A DNA stretch of 64,000 nucleotides. It comes from Sphingobacteriales bacterium 44-61. GTDB lineage: Bacteria > Bacteroidota > Bacteroidia > Chitinophagales > Chitinophagaceae. Below are positions 25,301-33,700 of the stretch, one piece after another. The notes beneath the pieces are model-generated. The model did not search any database. It was given only the letters and a program-made list of their open reading frames with translations, and had not been told where the DNA came from. The stretch is from NCBI GenBank assembly GCA_001898405.1, contig MKTW01000004.1, positions 322,156 to 386,155 on the forward strand, given 5' to 3'. The number at the start of each line of letters is the position of its first letter. Position 1 is the first letter of the stretch. The translations under genes were made by a program, and so were the position numbers.

Positions 25301-27450
25301 ATCAGTTCCAGTTTCACATCAGTAGGATAATCCCGGGAAACATTGGCCGATGCATCCATTGCAAAATGAATATTCGGATCAATCATTTCTGCTTTAGCTA
25401 TCAACACCTGGTTGGCAATAGCTGCATCAAGCGTAAGATCTTTATAGGCATATTTTTTATAGGTAGCAGAATGAACAAGGCCTTTCACGGAAGCATCCGC
25501 TGTTTTCATATCATACCCTGTTCCCCTGGCAGTTACAGAAAGATTGACAGGGCCATACGAAGTGTCTTTCAAAAAAGCATTCAGGTCCATCCCTGAAGCA
25601 TGCAATACCAGGTCATACTTCGCATGTTGTGCATTGCTGTAATCCTGCAAAGTTCCTTTTACTGAAACATTGCCCATATCAGTCTTAAGTAACAGGTCGG
25701 CATTCATTTGTGAACCAGTGCCTTTGATGGTACCAGCCAGGTTCATGCTTCCCGGCAAGTTGATCGTTGAAGGCAATGCATCTTCCGGCAAAAAAGAAAG
25801 TATATCCCGCCGGCTGCTGCTAAGTTGTCGTATCACCAGGTTTGCCTGCAGTTTATCCGCATCAGGCAGGCCGGTAATCCTTCCTTTCATATCCACCCTG
25901 GTATCAGCTAGTCCTGCCAGCTGAAGCTTTTCAATTTGCAGATCAGCTATTCTTCCATTTATTTTTCCATCGATGTACCATGTGGCATTAGGTGATGCAA
26001 AAGCTGGTTGCGCACGTAAGGTTGGAACGAATGTGAGTACATCTTTTACCTGTATCCTGCTTTTATCGAGATCAGCATTTATCTGGAGGTTGCCCAGGTC
26101 ATTCACCATCGATTCCAGTGAAGCATAGCGGATGGCAATATTCCTTTTGATCTCTGTACCCGGTGTTTTCAGGTACAGATCTTTCAGGTATGCCTGGTTG
26201 CTGGCATACAGGAAATCTGTTTTAAGCTGATCGAGCTGAAAACCGCTTTGCTCTTTCAGGGATGCTTTGGCAATAACGCCAGCAATGGTATCCGTGTTGA
26301 ATAAAAACCGGTTGATGGTCAATTGCGGTATGGCGGCGTTAAGGTGCATATAATCCATGCCATAAGCTTGCTTTGGACTGTTATCATCATCAAATTTCAG
26401 CGCCACTTCATCCAGTTGGAGGGAATTCAATGCAAACCGGATATTCTGTTGTGTCTGAGCCGTGTCCGGCGCTGTATTTTTTCCTTTTGATTCCGACTTC
26501 GCAATGGATCGTTTTCCCATTCTGAAGCTGGCTTTTGTTTGTTGCAGGGAAATATCACCTAAATCAAAATGAAAGCTGTCGAGGTCCATTTTCTTTGGGC
26601 GAACATTTATCCGGCCAGCATCCACGGCAGCAAACATAGCGTTCATACTGTCCCGGTAATCGATCATTGATTTTTGCAGGTTGATCTCTGTAAATTCCAG
26701 TTGAAGCATCGGTGAGGCGGGTGCCGGGTTTTCTTTTTTCACTTCTTCGACCTCACGTTGGGGTATGATCACCAAGGGGGTCGTTTGTATCACACGCGCT
26801 GTTATCCCTTCCACGCTGGTGCGTGGAATGATAAAATGCATTTTATCCAGGTCAAACTTTTCGATGCGGGTAAAAAAATGATCGAGCCCGGACTCCACAT
26901 CATTGCCGCTGACGATGTCTTTATATACAAACCGGATCTTGCTGAGCTCCACTGATCCTATATCGATCGGCATGCCGGCTGAAGTGTCCGATACCTGCAC
27001 AGTATCGGGTGAACCTCCGCCAAATGCATCGGCAATGAATTGAAAATTGAAAGTGGTATCGGGCAGCACCCGTTTTATTTTAGCCGTAGCATTTTCGAGT
27101 AGAATGCTATTGATCTGAAGTTTTTTCTTCCCAAAAAGCAATTTGCGGAAGCTCATGTTTACCCGGAGCTTGCCGGCAGATAAAAGCGTGTCTTTGCTTT
27201 GATCTTCCACATAAATATCGTCCACCGCGATCTTGCCTGAAAGCGTGATAAAAAGGCGGCCGATCTCTACCCGGGTATGCAGCTTATTTTCAAGGTAATT
27301 GGTCGCTTTATTGGTAATAAAGCGCTGAACGGGTGGGGTAAGGATCAGGAGAAAAAGAACGACTATGAGCAAAAAAATCCACAGGACAGTTTTCATTACT
27401 ATCCGAAATATGCGTTTTCCGATACTCCTTTTCTGTGGTTCCTGCTGCAT
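22324..27450 (-). CDS. tamB: TamB/YtfN-family translocation and assembly module protein
   Basis: 1708 residues. One N-terminal transmembrane helix (about 16-38), then a very long beta-rich repetitive region of the AsmA/TamB bridge type, and the diagnostic DUF490 C-terminal domain (about 1250-1690) with the end segment 'TVTVGSDITLEG'. The last 30 residues are a Lys/Glu/Gln-rich tail ending in a proline-rich stretch. It spans the periplasm as a hydrophobic groove that carries phospholipid or assists barrel insertion. Transcribed first, followed by tamL. Confidence 0.92.
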   Translation of the reverse strand: MQQEPQKRSIGKRIFRIVMKTVLWIFLLIVVLFLLILTPPVQRFITNKATNYLENKLHTRVEIGRLFITLSGKIAVDDIYVEDQSKDTLLSAGKLRVNMSFRKLLFGKKKLQINSILLENATAKIKRVLPDTTFNFQFIADAFGGGSPDTVQVSDTSAGMPIDIGSVELSKIRFVYKDIVSGNDVESGLDHFFTRIEKFDLDKMHFIIPRTSVEGITARVIQTTPLVIIPQREVEEVKKENPAPASPMLQLEFTEINLQKSMIDYRDSMNAMFAAVDAGRINVRPKKMDLDSFHFDLGDISLQQTKASFRMGKRSIAKSESKGKNTAPDTAQTQQNIRFALNSLQLDEVALKFDDDNSPKQAYGMDYMHLNAAIPQLTINRFLFNTDTIAGVIAKASLKEQSGFQLDQLKTDFLYASNQAYLKDLYLKTPGTEIKRNIAIRYASLESMVNDLGNLQINADLDKSRIQVKDVLTFVPTLRAQPAFASPNATWYIDGKINGRIADLQIEKLQLAGLADTRVDMKGRITGLPDADKLQANLVIRQLSSSRRDILSFLPEDALPSTINLPGSMNLAGTIKGTGSQMNADLLLKTDMGNVSVKGTLQDYSNAQHAKYDLVLHASGMDLNAFLKDTSYGPVNLSVTARGTGYDMKTADASVKGLVHSATYKKYAYKDLTLDAAIANQVLIAKAEMIDPNIHFAMDASANVSRDYPTDVKLELMVDSIKAKELNLSPDLLTYHGKISAGFANTDPDELDGKLFITESVLVQSDRRVQVDTVQLQAGRSENGNYLQFNSEVATARLEGKYKLTQLPDVLMQAIARYYTIGGPQEKKIQTDPYDFTINAFVTDRPLLHSLAPGLKRIRGAGLQSRLSSQQGIKANVKADEIIYDANQINGLQVIANEKDSGLVVKAAAHQIKSGSSILLDSTLLTATVANNLIDFDLAIKDKAVKDKYTVGGQLQQSSNGDLLFSLKPDNLLLNYDKWQVADNNKIVITNDGGFYTTGFSLSRSGQQLSLNSASPSATAPMKANFSNLKLSTFTAMVMSDSSLVDGLLNGEIDLQNLTTQPVFTGNLSIRDFSYHRDTLGNIDIKVNNQTPDFYQANLTLGGRGNDVEVQGAYNAKSASFDADINLKQLPLKTAEIFSDGMIRDTKGYVDGRFKVTGTTEKPSVTGALNFNQAGLNVAMLNNYFTIDNEKLELTNEGFRLNQFAVKDSAGNALTLNGTMATTDYTNYKFNLDVRANNFRALNSTKKDNKLFYGQLYFNTNLKITGTDKAPKVDGRLAVNEKTKMTVVMPQPDPGVVNREGVVEFVDMDAPVDDSLFMLAYDSLNTSSFTGMDISLNVQVNKAADFSLVIDEANGDLLNIKGEAELNVGIDPSGKINMTGVYEVDQGSYQLSFNMLKRKFDIQKGSRITWEGEPTSANVDITAVYTVKAAPYDLVKNQELDDGTKNYYLQKIPFDVILKMEGALMKPQISFDIVLPENRNYGVGGMVLSSARAQLETLRQQTGDMNKQVFSLLLLNRFVPDNPFALSTGGGSNSLVRQSVSALMADQLNRLAEGLIEGVDINFGIESSDDYTTGERQNRTDLNVGISKRLLDDRLTVTVGSDITLEGPQASNNSSMIGGNVAVDYALSADGRYKLRAYVTNDYQGVIDGYVTETGVGFIITIDYNKFKQIFQSKKKMEAEREKRRQEREQKQQTQPPSPGRKPEPGSE

Positions 27451-27731
27451 TCAGTCTACTTATAAGTAAATGAAACTGTTCTGTATGCAACTTAGAAAAT
27501 ATCATGCTATAATTTAGAATACAATGGAATAAAACCAGAATAGGTAAAGTTTAGAGTTCAAAAGTTGAAGGGGGTAAAGTTGAATATGACCACGTCCTCA
27601 TCCAGCGACTTCATCCAAGGGTTTTAAACCCCTAAACCCTGAAACTTAAAAAACTCCGATACGATAAGGTCAATCTTTAACAATTAGTTCGTATTGAAAC
27701 AGTTGCATTTTCTTCATAAATTGCCCGCAAA

Positions 27732-28790
27732 ATGCTTGTCATGCCCCGCACAAAGATTGCCGGAATCGGGATGTATGTTCCCCGGAACGTTGTAAAGAAT
27801 GATGATCTCCGCCAGGTAATGGACACCAATGATGCCTGGATACAGGAGCGGACCGGCATCCAGGAAAGACGGTTTGCCACTCGTTTCGAAGATACTACCG
27901 CCACTATGGGCGCAGAAGCTGCGAAAATCGCAATAGAGCGGGCTGATATAACCGCTGCAGATATTGATTTTATCATTTTTGCCACACTAAGTCCTGATTA
28001 TTATTTCCCCGGCTGCGGTGTGCTGGCACAACGCATGCTGGGAATGCGCGAGATCGGTGCGCTTGATATCCGTAACCAGTGCAGTGGCTTTATATATGGT
28101 ATCAGCATTGCTGATCAATTCATCAAAACGGGGATGTATAAAAACATCCTGCTTATCGGTTCCGAAACGCATTCCTATGCGCTCGATTTTTCTACCCGTG
28201 GCCGGAATGTATCAGTGATCTTCGGGGATGGCGCTGGCGCCGTAGTGCTTCAGCCTACTGAAAAAGAGAACCAGGGTATTTTAAGCACGCATCTTCATAG
28301 CGACGGGAATGACGCGGAGCTATTGAGCATGCCTAACCCGGGTTTTCATGCAGGCAGGTTCTGGAAAGAGAAAAAGCCTGCACAACCACAGCAACCTTTT
28401 GGCGGCATGTTCATTACGCAAGACCTGCTTCACAAAGACGATCTGTACCCGAATATGGACGGACCTGCCGTGTTCAAGAAAGCCGTGGTCAAATTTCCCG
28501 AAGTTGTAATGGAAGCCCTGCACGAGAATGGCCTGAAACCGGCCGATATCGACATGCTGATCCCCCACCAGGCTAACCTGCGCATTGCGCAGTTTGTGCA
28601 GCAGCAACTGAAGTTAAAGGACCACCAGATCCACAATAATATCCAGAAATTCGGCAACACCACCGCGGCTTCAGTTCCCATTGCCCTCTGCGAAGCCTGG
28701 GAGCTGGGGAAAATACAGGAAGGTAATCTCGTTTGCCTGGCAGCTTTTGGCAGCGGCTTTACCTGGGGCAGCGCTTTGTTGAGATGGTAG
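27732..28790 (+). CDS. fabH: 3-oxoacyl-ACP synthase III (KAS III)
   Basis: Starts type II fatty-acid synthesis by condensing an acyl-CoA with malonyl-ACP. The catalytic triad is visible as C117 (NQCSGF), H279 (IPHQANLRI) and N309 (FGNTTAA). It is 352 residues from ATG 27732; the ATG at 27741 (MPRTKIAGIG) matches the family's usual start better and gives 349. A small insertion at about 200-230 (WKEKKPAQPQQPF) is seen in the Bacteroidota FabH subgroup. It could be a second, specialised copy. The lipid kinase gene follows after 18 bp in the same direction. Confidence 0.92.
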   Translation: MLVMPRTKIAGIGMYVPRNVVKNDDLRQVMDTNDAWIQERTGIQERRFATRFEDTTATMGAEAAKIAIERADITAADIDFIIFATLSPDYYFPGCGVLAQRMLGMREIGALDIRNQCSGFIYGISIADQFIKTGMYKNILLIGSETHSYALDFSTRGRNVSVIFGDGAGAVVLQPTEKENQGILSTHLHSDGNDAELLSMPNPGFHAGRFWKEKKPAQPQQPFGGMFITQDLLHKDDLYPNMDGPAVFKKAVVKFPEVVMEALHENGLKPADIDMLIPHQANLRIAQFVQQQLKLKDHQIHNNIQKFGNTTAASVPIALCEAWELGKIQEGNLVCLAAFGSGFTWGSALLRW

Positions 28791-28808
28791 CATTAGCTTT
28801 GCAGTTCT

Positions 28809-29720
28809 ATGGAGCGACATATAGTGTACATTATAAACCCTATCTCCGGCACAAGGACCAAAAAAGATCTCCGGGAGCTGATAGAGAAAAAGACGCGGGA
28901 ACAACATATTCCTTTCGAGATATTTCCATCTGTCGCCAGTGGCGACTACTCCTTTCTGCATGGCTATATTGAAGAAAACCGCGTAACCGATGTAGTGGTT
29001 GCCGGTGGCGACGGCACCGTGAGCCAGGTAGTAAGCAGCCTGATGGATTACAAGTTAAACTTCGGCATCATACCCTGCGGCTCCGGAAACGGACTGGCCT
29101 ATGCAGCAGGCATTCCCAAACAACCACAAAAAGCACTCGATATTATTTTCCACGGCAAGCCGGTGGCAACAGATGGCTTTTACATCAATAAACAGTTTGC
29201 CTGTATGCTTTGCGGACTGGGCTTTGACGCAAAAGTGGCACATGATTTTGCACAGCAGCCAAAACGTGGGCTCGCTACATATATAAAGGAAGTGGTTAAA
29301 AACTTCTTTTCCGCTTCCAGCTACACGTTTGAACTGTCATTGAAAAACCGGAAGTTCAAAACGGATGCATTCTTTATCAGCGTAGCCAATAGCAACCAGT
29401 TTGGCAATAATTTCACGATTGCACCAAAAGCCAGTTTAAGCGATGGCTTGTTGGATATTGTGATCGTGACAGATCAAAGCAAGTTGAGTTTATTATTGCA
29501 AACTTTTCGGCAGGTGATGGGTGGAGTGAAATTGCAATCCAGTTCAGAGATCAATACAAAAAAAGGAGTGATCTATTTTCAGACGGATAAACTGGCTATT
29601 CATAATCTTTCTGAAGCGCCTTTGCATGTGGATGGTGATCCGGCGGAAACTCCGGGGGAATTGGAGATATCGGTGAAGAAGAAATGTTTTAAGTTGTTGC
29701 ATGCGGTAGGGGTGGAATGA
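28809..29720 (+). CDS. Diacylglycerol/lipid kinase, YegS/BmrU family
   Basis: 303 residues. N-terminal nucleotide-binding domain with INPISG (residues 9-14) and the signature GGDGT at 66-70, followed by PCGSGNGLA. The C-terminal beta-sandwich domain ends with 'HVDGDPAE'. It phosphorylates a lipid hydroxyl (diacylglycerol, phosphatidylglycerol or a sphingoid base; the substrate is not predictable). Cytoplasmic face of the membrane. Probably co-transcribed with fabH. Confidence 0.92.
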   Translation: MERHIVYIINPISGTRTKKDLRELIEKKTREQHIPFEIFPSVASGDYSFLHGYIEENRVTDVVVAGGDGTVSQVVSSLMDYKLNFGIIPCGSGNGLAYAAGIPKQPQKALDIIFHGKPVATDGFYINKQFACMLCGLGFDAKVAHDFAQQPKRGLATYIKEVVKNFFSASSYTFELSLKNRKFKTDAFFISVANSNQFGNNFTIAPKASLSDGLLDIVIVTDQSKLSLLLQTFRQVMGGVKLQSSSEINTKKGVIYFQTDKLAIHNLSEAPLHVDGDPAETPGELEISVKKKCFKLLHAVGVE

Positions 29721-29819
29721 GGAAAATACATTTATAATCGGTGAAAAACCCATGGTTGTTCTTTTGTATGTGAGCAAATTGCAATTGCCGGGATGAACGG
29801 TGATTAAAGCTCACAAGAA

Positions 29820-30383
29820 ATGAACAATAATGGCAAGATCTACAAAACAAGAAGGGAAAGAGAAGGACGTTCAATCGAATATCTTTTCGTTAGTCATGGG
29901 GAAACGGATATTGACAAAATCATCCAATATCAATATGTTGGCAAAATAAATAACAAGCCGATATTTAATCTGGGGTTTGGCGATTATTATGAGAATACTA
30001 CACAGATTATAGATAATATCGTTTCAAACAATGGTGATGTTTATACTGTGTTTAATACTGTATTAAGCACAATCCCTGAGCTATTTAATATGCATCCAAA
30101 TGCTATAATAATGGTTAGGGGTAGCGATAGCGGCTCAAAGTTTATTCAAAGTTGCCGGCAAACATGTAAGAAAAATTGTCAACCTCATTGCAAAAAAGAG
30201 AACAGAAGAATAACCATTTACAGAGAATACATTAATAAAAACTACGATTCTCTTAATAAAGAATATACTTTTTTTGGAAATTCCGGCCTCGCTGAAAATC
30301 AAGTAGGCATAGAAAATTATAGAGCAGGCGAAAAATACACTTCAATATTTGTAATAAAAAATAAACGTAAATTAGTATTATGA
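29820..30383 (+). CDS. Uncharacterised protein with C-x3-C-x3-C-x3-C motif (tentatively DUF6934-like)
   Basis: 187 residues, not confidently recognised. The overall pattern (short basic start, YLFVSHGET, IIMVRGSDSGSKFI, a C-terminal 'YTSIFVIKNK') resembles the DUF6934 group of Bacteroidota accessory proteins, but this is from memory. Residues 112-124 hold four cysteines spaced four apart (C112, C116, C120, C124), a likely metal-binding or helix-aligned cysteine face. The gene is clearly AT-richer than its neighbours, suggesting acquisition. Its stop overlaps the next small gene in an ATGA, so the two are translated as a pair. Confidence 0.7.
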   Translation: MNNNGKIYKTRREREGRSIEYLFVSHGETDIDKIIQYQYVGKINNKPIFNLGFGDYYENTTQIIDNIVSNNGDVYTVFNTVLSTIPELFNMHPNAIIMVRGSDSGSKFIQSCRQTCKKNCQPHCKKENRRITIYREYINKNYDSLNKEYTFFGNSGLAENQVGIENYRAGEKYTSIFVIKNKRKLVL

Positions 30384-30547
30384 AAACTAAGCAATCTAAT
30401 ATAGCAGTATCTGCAAAAAAGCTTTCTGATGATGAACGATTAGCAATAATAGCTTCGAAAATTAAAGGACGAGATTTATTTCCCGAAAGGACTAAAAGCG
30501 CAAAAAAGTTACTTCAGAATGTAAAAATTCTGGCCAAGGGGCTTTGA
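30380..30547 (+). CDS. Small basic partner protein, 55 aa
   Basis: The ATG at 30380 overlaps the stop of the 187-aa gene (ATGA). The product is 55 residues, rich in Lys/Arg, with a predicted helical middle (DDERLAIIASKIKGRDLF) and a second amphipathic helix (KSAKKLLQNVKILAKGL). No known domain. AT-rich like its partner. The overlap, small size and basic charge are what one expects of a toxin-antitoxin or other two-component accessory cassette, but no activity can be read from sequence. Confidence 0.6.
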   Translation: MKTKQSNIAVSAKKLSDDERLAIIASKIKGRDLFPERTKSAKKLLQNVKILAKGL

Positions 30548-30556
30548 GTTCTGTTA

Positions 30557-30628
30557 AATTTCTTCCTCCTGTATATATTCCTTTGCGGGAACCTTAACAT
30601 CATCATCAAAAACAGCCTCTATAATTGG
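30557..30628 (-). pseudogene. Possible C-terminal gene remnant (24 codons)
   Basis: Minus-strand open frame with acidic, coding-like content (IEAVFDDDVKVPAKEYIQEE) ending in TAA at 30554-30556. It is preceded by an in-frame TAG at 30629-30631 and has no start codon. Reads like the tail of a decayed small gene beside the accessory cassette. Chance cannot be excluded. Confidence 0.25.
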
Positions 30629-30672
30629 CTATATCTTTTCGCAACATATTTATTAAACTGTCTTTCTTAAGG

Positions 30673-30727
30673 AAAAAGTCTTTCAGATTTTACCGATCAT
30701 CAGTAAAATCTGAAAGACTTTTTTATT
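30673..30727. terminator. Strong bidirectional terminator
   Basis: Perfect 21-bp arms, 30673-30693 and 30703-30723, around a 9-nt loop, with A-run and T-run flanks on both strands. It closes the plus-strand accessory cassette and the minus-strand GH16 gene, that is, the end of the polysaccharide utilisation operon. Confidence 0.92.
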
Positions 30728-30735
30728 TTGATATT

Positions 30736-33700
30736 CTACCGCTTTATCAACTTAAATGTTTCCCTTTGTCCATCTCCTTCCAGGATCACCAGGTATATCC
30801 CTGCTTTCCACCTGCTCACATCTTTTATAATCCTCGAATCCTTCCTGCTTATCACCCATTGCTCAATCTCTTGTCCGCTCGCATTCACCACCCTTATGGT
30901 ACGATAGCCGATATTACCCGGCACAATCGTTAACTGCCCCGAAGTCGGATTTGGATAAAGCACCTTGCTTCTTATATCCGTAGATGTTTCGCCCTCTGAA
31001 GAAATTCTTGCAGCCAGTAATCCACTTGAACGGTTCAGCCCCATCTCGGGCGGCGAGCAATTATCAATTACAAAATAATTGAACTTAAAACTGCCCGATA
31101 CCACATGAATACCCGTATAGCTGAGTGCAGGCAATGTCAATGTATCGGTGATCGTCATCCACTGGCCATTCGTAGAAGGAAGCTGGATAATGGCAAATGT
31201 AAAACTGCTATGTCCGATCCGCACCTGCGACGGGGCTGTTGACAATACACGAAAACTGATCCTGTATAAACCTGCTGTTGGAACATTCAACGTATTATAC
31301 GCAAAGTAATGACCTGGTGCCAGCCCGGTGAAGTCTTGTCCGCCACCAATATCCGTACACGCTTCCAGTACCGGACCAGAATGACGGCCAGAAAAACTTT
31401 CTGCTTCATACTTATTGTTCACCGAGCATTCCACTAATTGTACAAGAGCCGTTCCCGAAATAGTATCTGTTGATGCATTAACAAGGTAACTACCCGGAGT
31501 TGGACCCGCTGTGAGCAATCCCATTGAATCAATCATGTTGCCTGTACCATTCACAGACCATTGAACAGATGGCAAACTCACATTGTTCCCGGTACTATCA
31601 TGGCCTGTTGCTTTAAATAAATACTGGCTTCCTGTTGCAAGCAGAATGGTATCAGGAAATACTTTGATGCTGGCTAAGGGTGTCGGCGCTGTCGCACAAT
31701 TATCAATCGCAAACCAGTTGAATTTAAATGAACCTGATATACCATGAATACCGGTATAGCTCAACGCAGGCAAAGTGAGCGTATCGGAAATGGTTTGCCA
31801 TTGTCCGCCTGTCGATGGTATATCGATCAGCTTATAAGTAATGCTGCCATGACCTACCCTCAGTTTCGCTGGCGCTGTTGCAGACACGCGTAGCCGGATA
31901 TTGTACCGGCCTGCAGAAGGTACTTTGAGTGTACTGTATGCAAACCATTTACCTGTTGTAACATTTTCAAAATGCTGACCGCCATCCACATCATCAGTTG
32001 CTACCATGGTGATACCAGCAGCTTTTGATGAAGCAGATTCAGCTTCATAACGGTTATTGACTGTACATGTATACCCCAGTTGCAATGCAAGGGTACCGGT
32101 TACGCCCGCTGATGTTGCCGTAACAGTATACGCGCCCGGTATGCTTCCTGCAACAAACAGCCCGTTATTATCGATTGTATTACCGGAACCGCTCACCGTC
32201 CAGTATACAGAATCCACTAATGGCACCTGTGCATCATACTGATCATATCCTTTTGCAGTGAATTGTTGAGAAGCACCGACAGGGATCACCAGCGTGTCGG
32301 GCTTAATGCGGATAGTTGTTAATATCGGTGCACCGAGTACCCGCACCAAAGAACTATCACTAAATAATCCTGAGGTTGCTTTCACCCAATATGATCCTGC
32401 TGTATCCGAAGTGAACAAACCACCCGGGCTCACTTTCCCCGCACTGTTAGACGTTGTCCAGACCGGCTCGGGTGATAGCATGATGAAATTGCTATCCTGA
32501 TCACGCCCGATTGCGCTCAGTTGTATCGACTCACCCTGCAATATCCGTGCGCTGTCCGGTTGAACATTCAGGCTTTGCACCGAATGATCTCCCGCTGCTA
32601 CAAACTGCAGCCAGTTAAAGTTCCAGCCAGATGAAGAAGAAGTGATCCGTAATGTTTTATGTCCAGGTCCAAAAACAATTGGTGCTGATATAACCGTCTT
32701 CCATGTTTGCCATCCTCCGGTTGCAGGCAATTGCACAGTTGAAAGCAGCATCGTATCAAGTCGTATATCCAATGCTGATGCACTGCTTGCCGCCACCCTG
32801 AAACGTATACGATATGCAGCAGAATCCGGCACATCGATATCGTATTCAAACCAGGTACCATTGCCAATATAACTTACATTCAGCACGCCACTTGTATCCG
32901 CTGTATTTTCTGTGCAGCAAACATTGGAGTTATCATATGCTTCAGCTTCTATTCTTGACGGGATAGGTTTATAGTTCGTTGGTCTTACTGTAATATTCGT
33001 TGACCCGGTTTTACTCGTTGTATCATGTGTTGCTGAAGCAGTAACAACACCGGAGCTTTGAATCACTGCCAGCCCACTGCTATTGATCGTATTTCCCGCA
33101 CCGGTTATACTCCACAACGGAGTAATTCCATTCATCACATGTCCGTTCTGATCAAGCATCTTCGCCAGGAACTGTTGCGTTTTGCCAGGCAACACAGATA
33201 CGTTCGCCGGCGTAATATCAATTGAATCCAGCACAGGCGTGCCCAATCCCTTTTGATAAATACGGACATAATCCACCTGCATACTATCCGGCCAGTCTGC
33301 ATCCGTGATCGCGCCTCCCATACCACCACCAATCGCGATATTCAGTATCACATAGAAAGGTTTATCAAAAGGCCAGTCTTTCCAATCTGTTTTTGGATTC
33401 ACATAAGTATAAAATCCAACGCCATCATGTGTAAATCGCAAAGAATCAGGCGACCATTCCACACCATACGTGTGATACACTGTATCCACGTCTGGCATGA
33501 TCTGGTTGCCGCCAAGATTGCCGCCATTTGTCCAGTTCTTATTTTCCGTATGAACAGCACACATGGCTTTGCCAAAAGTATTGCCCACGTGCTCCAGTAT
33601 ATCTACCTCTCCGCTCTTTGGCCAACTGCCATAAGCACTCGACACAGGCATTAGCCAGAAGGCAGGCCACGACCCTCTCGCCCTTGGCAATTTTGCCCGC

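Noticed and set aside
27619-27631. Palindrome GGGTTTTAAACCC before fabH
   Set aside because: Thirteen bases only, no clear function; could be chance.
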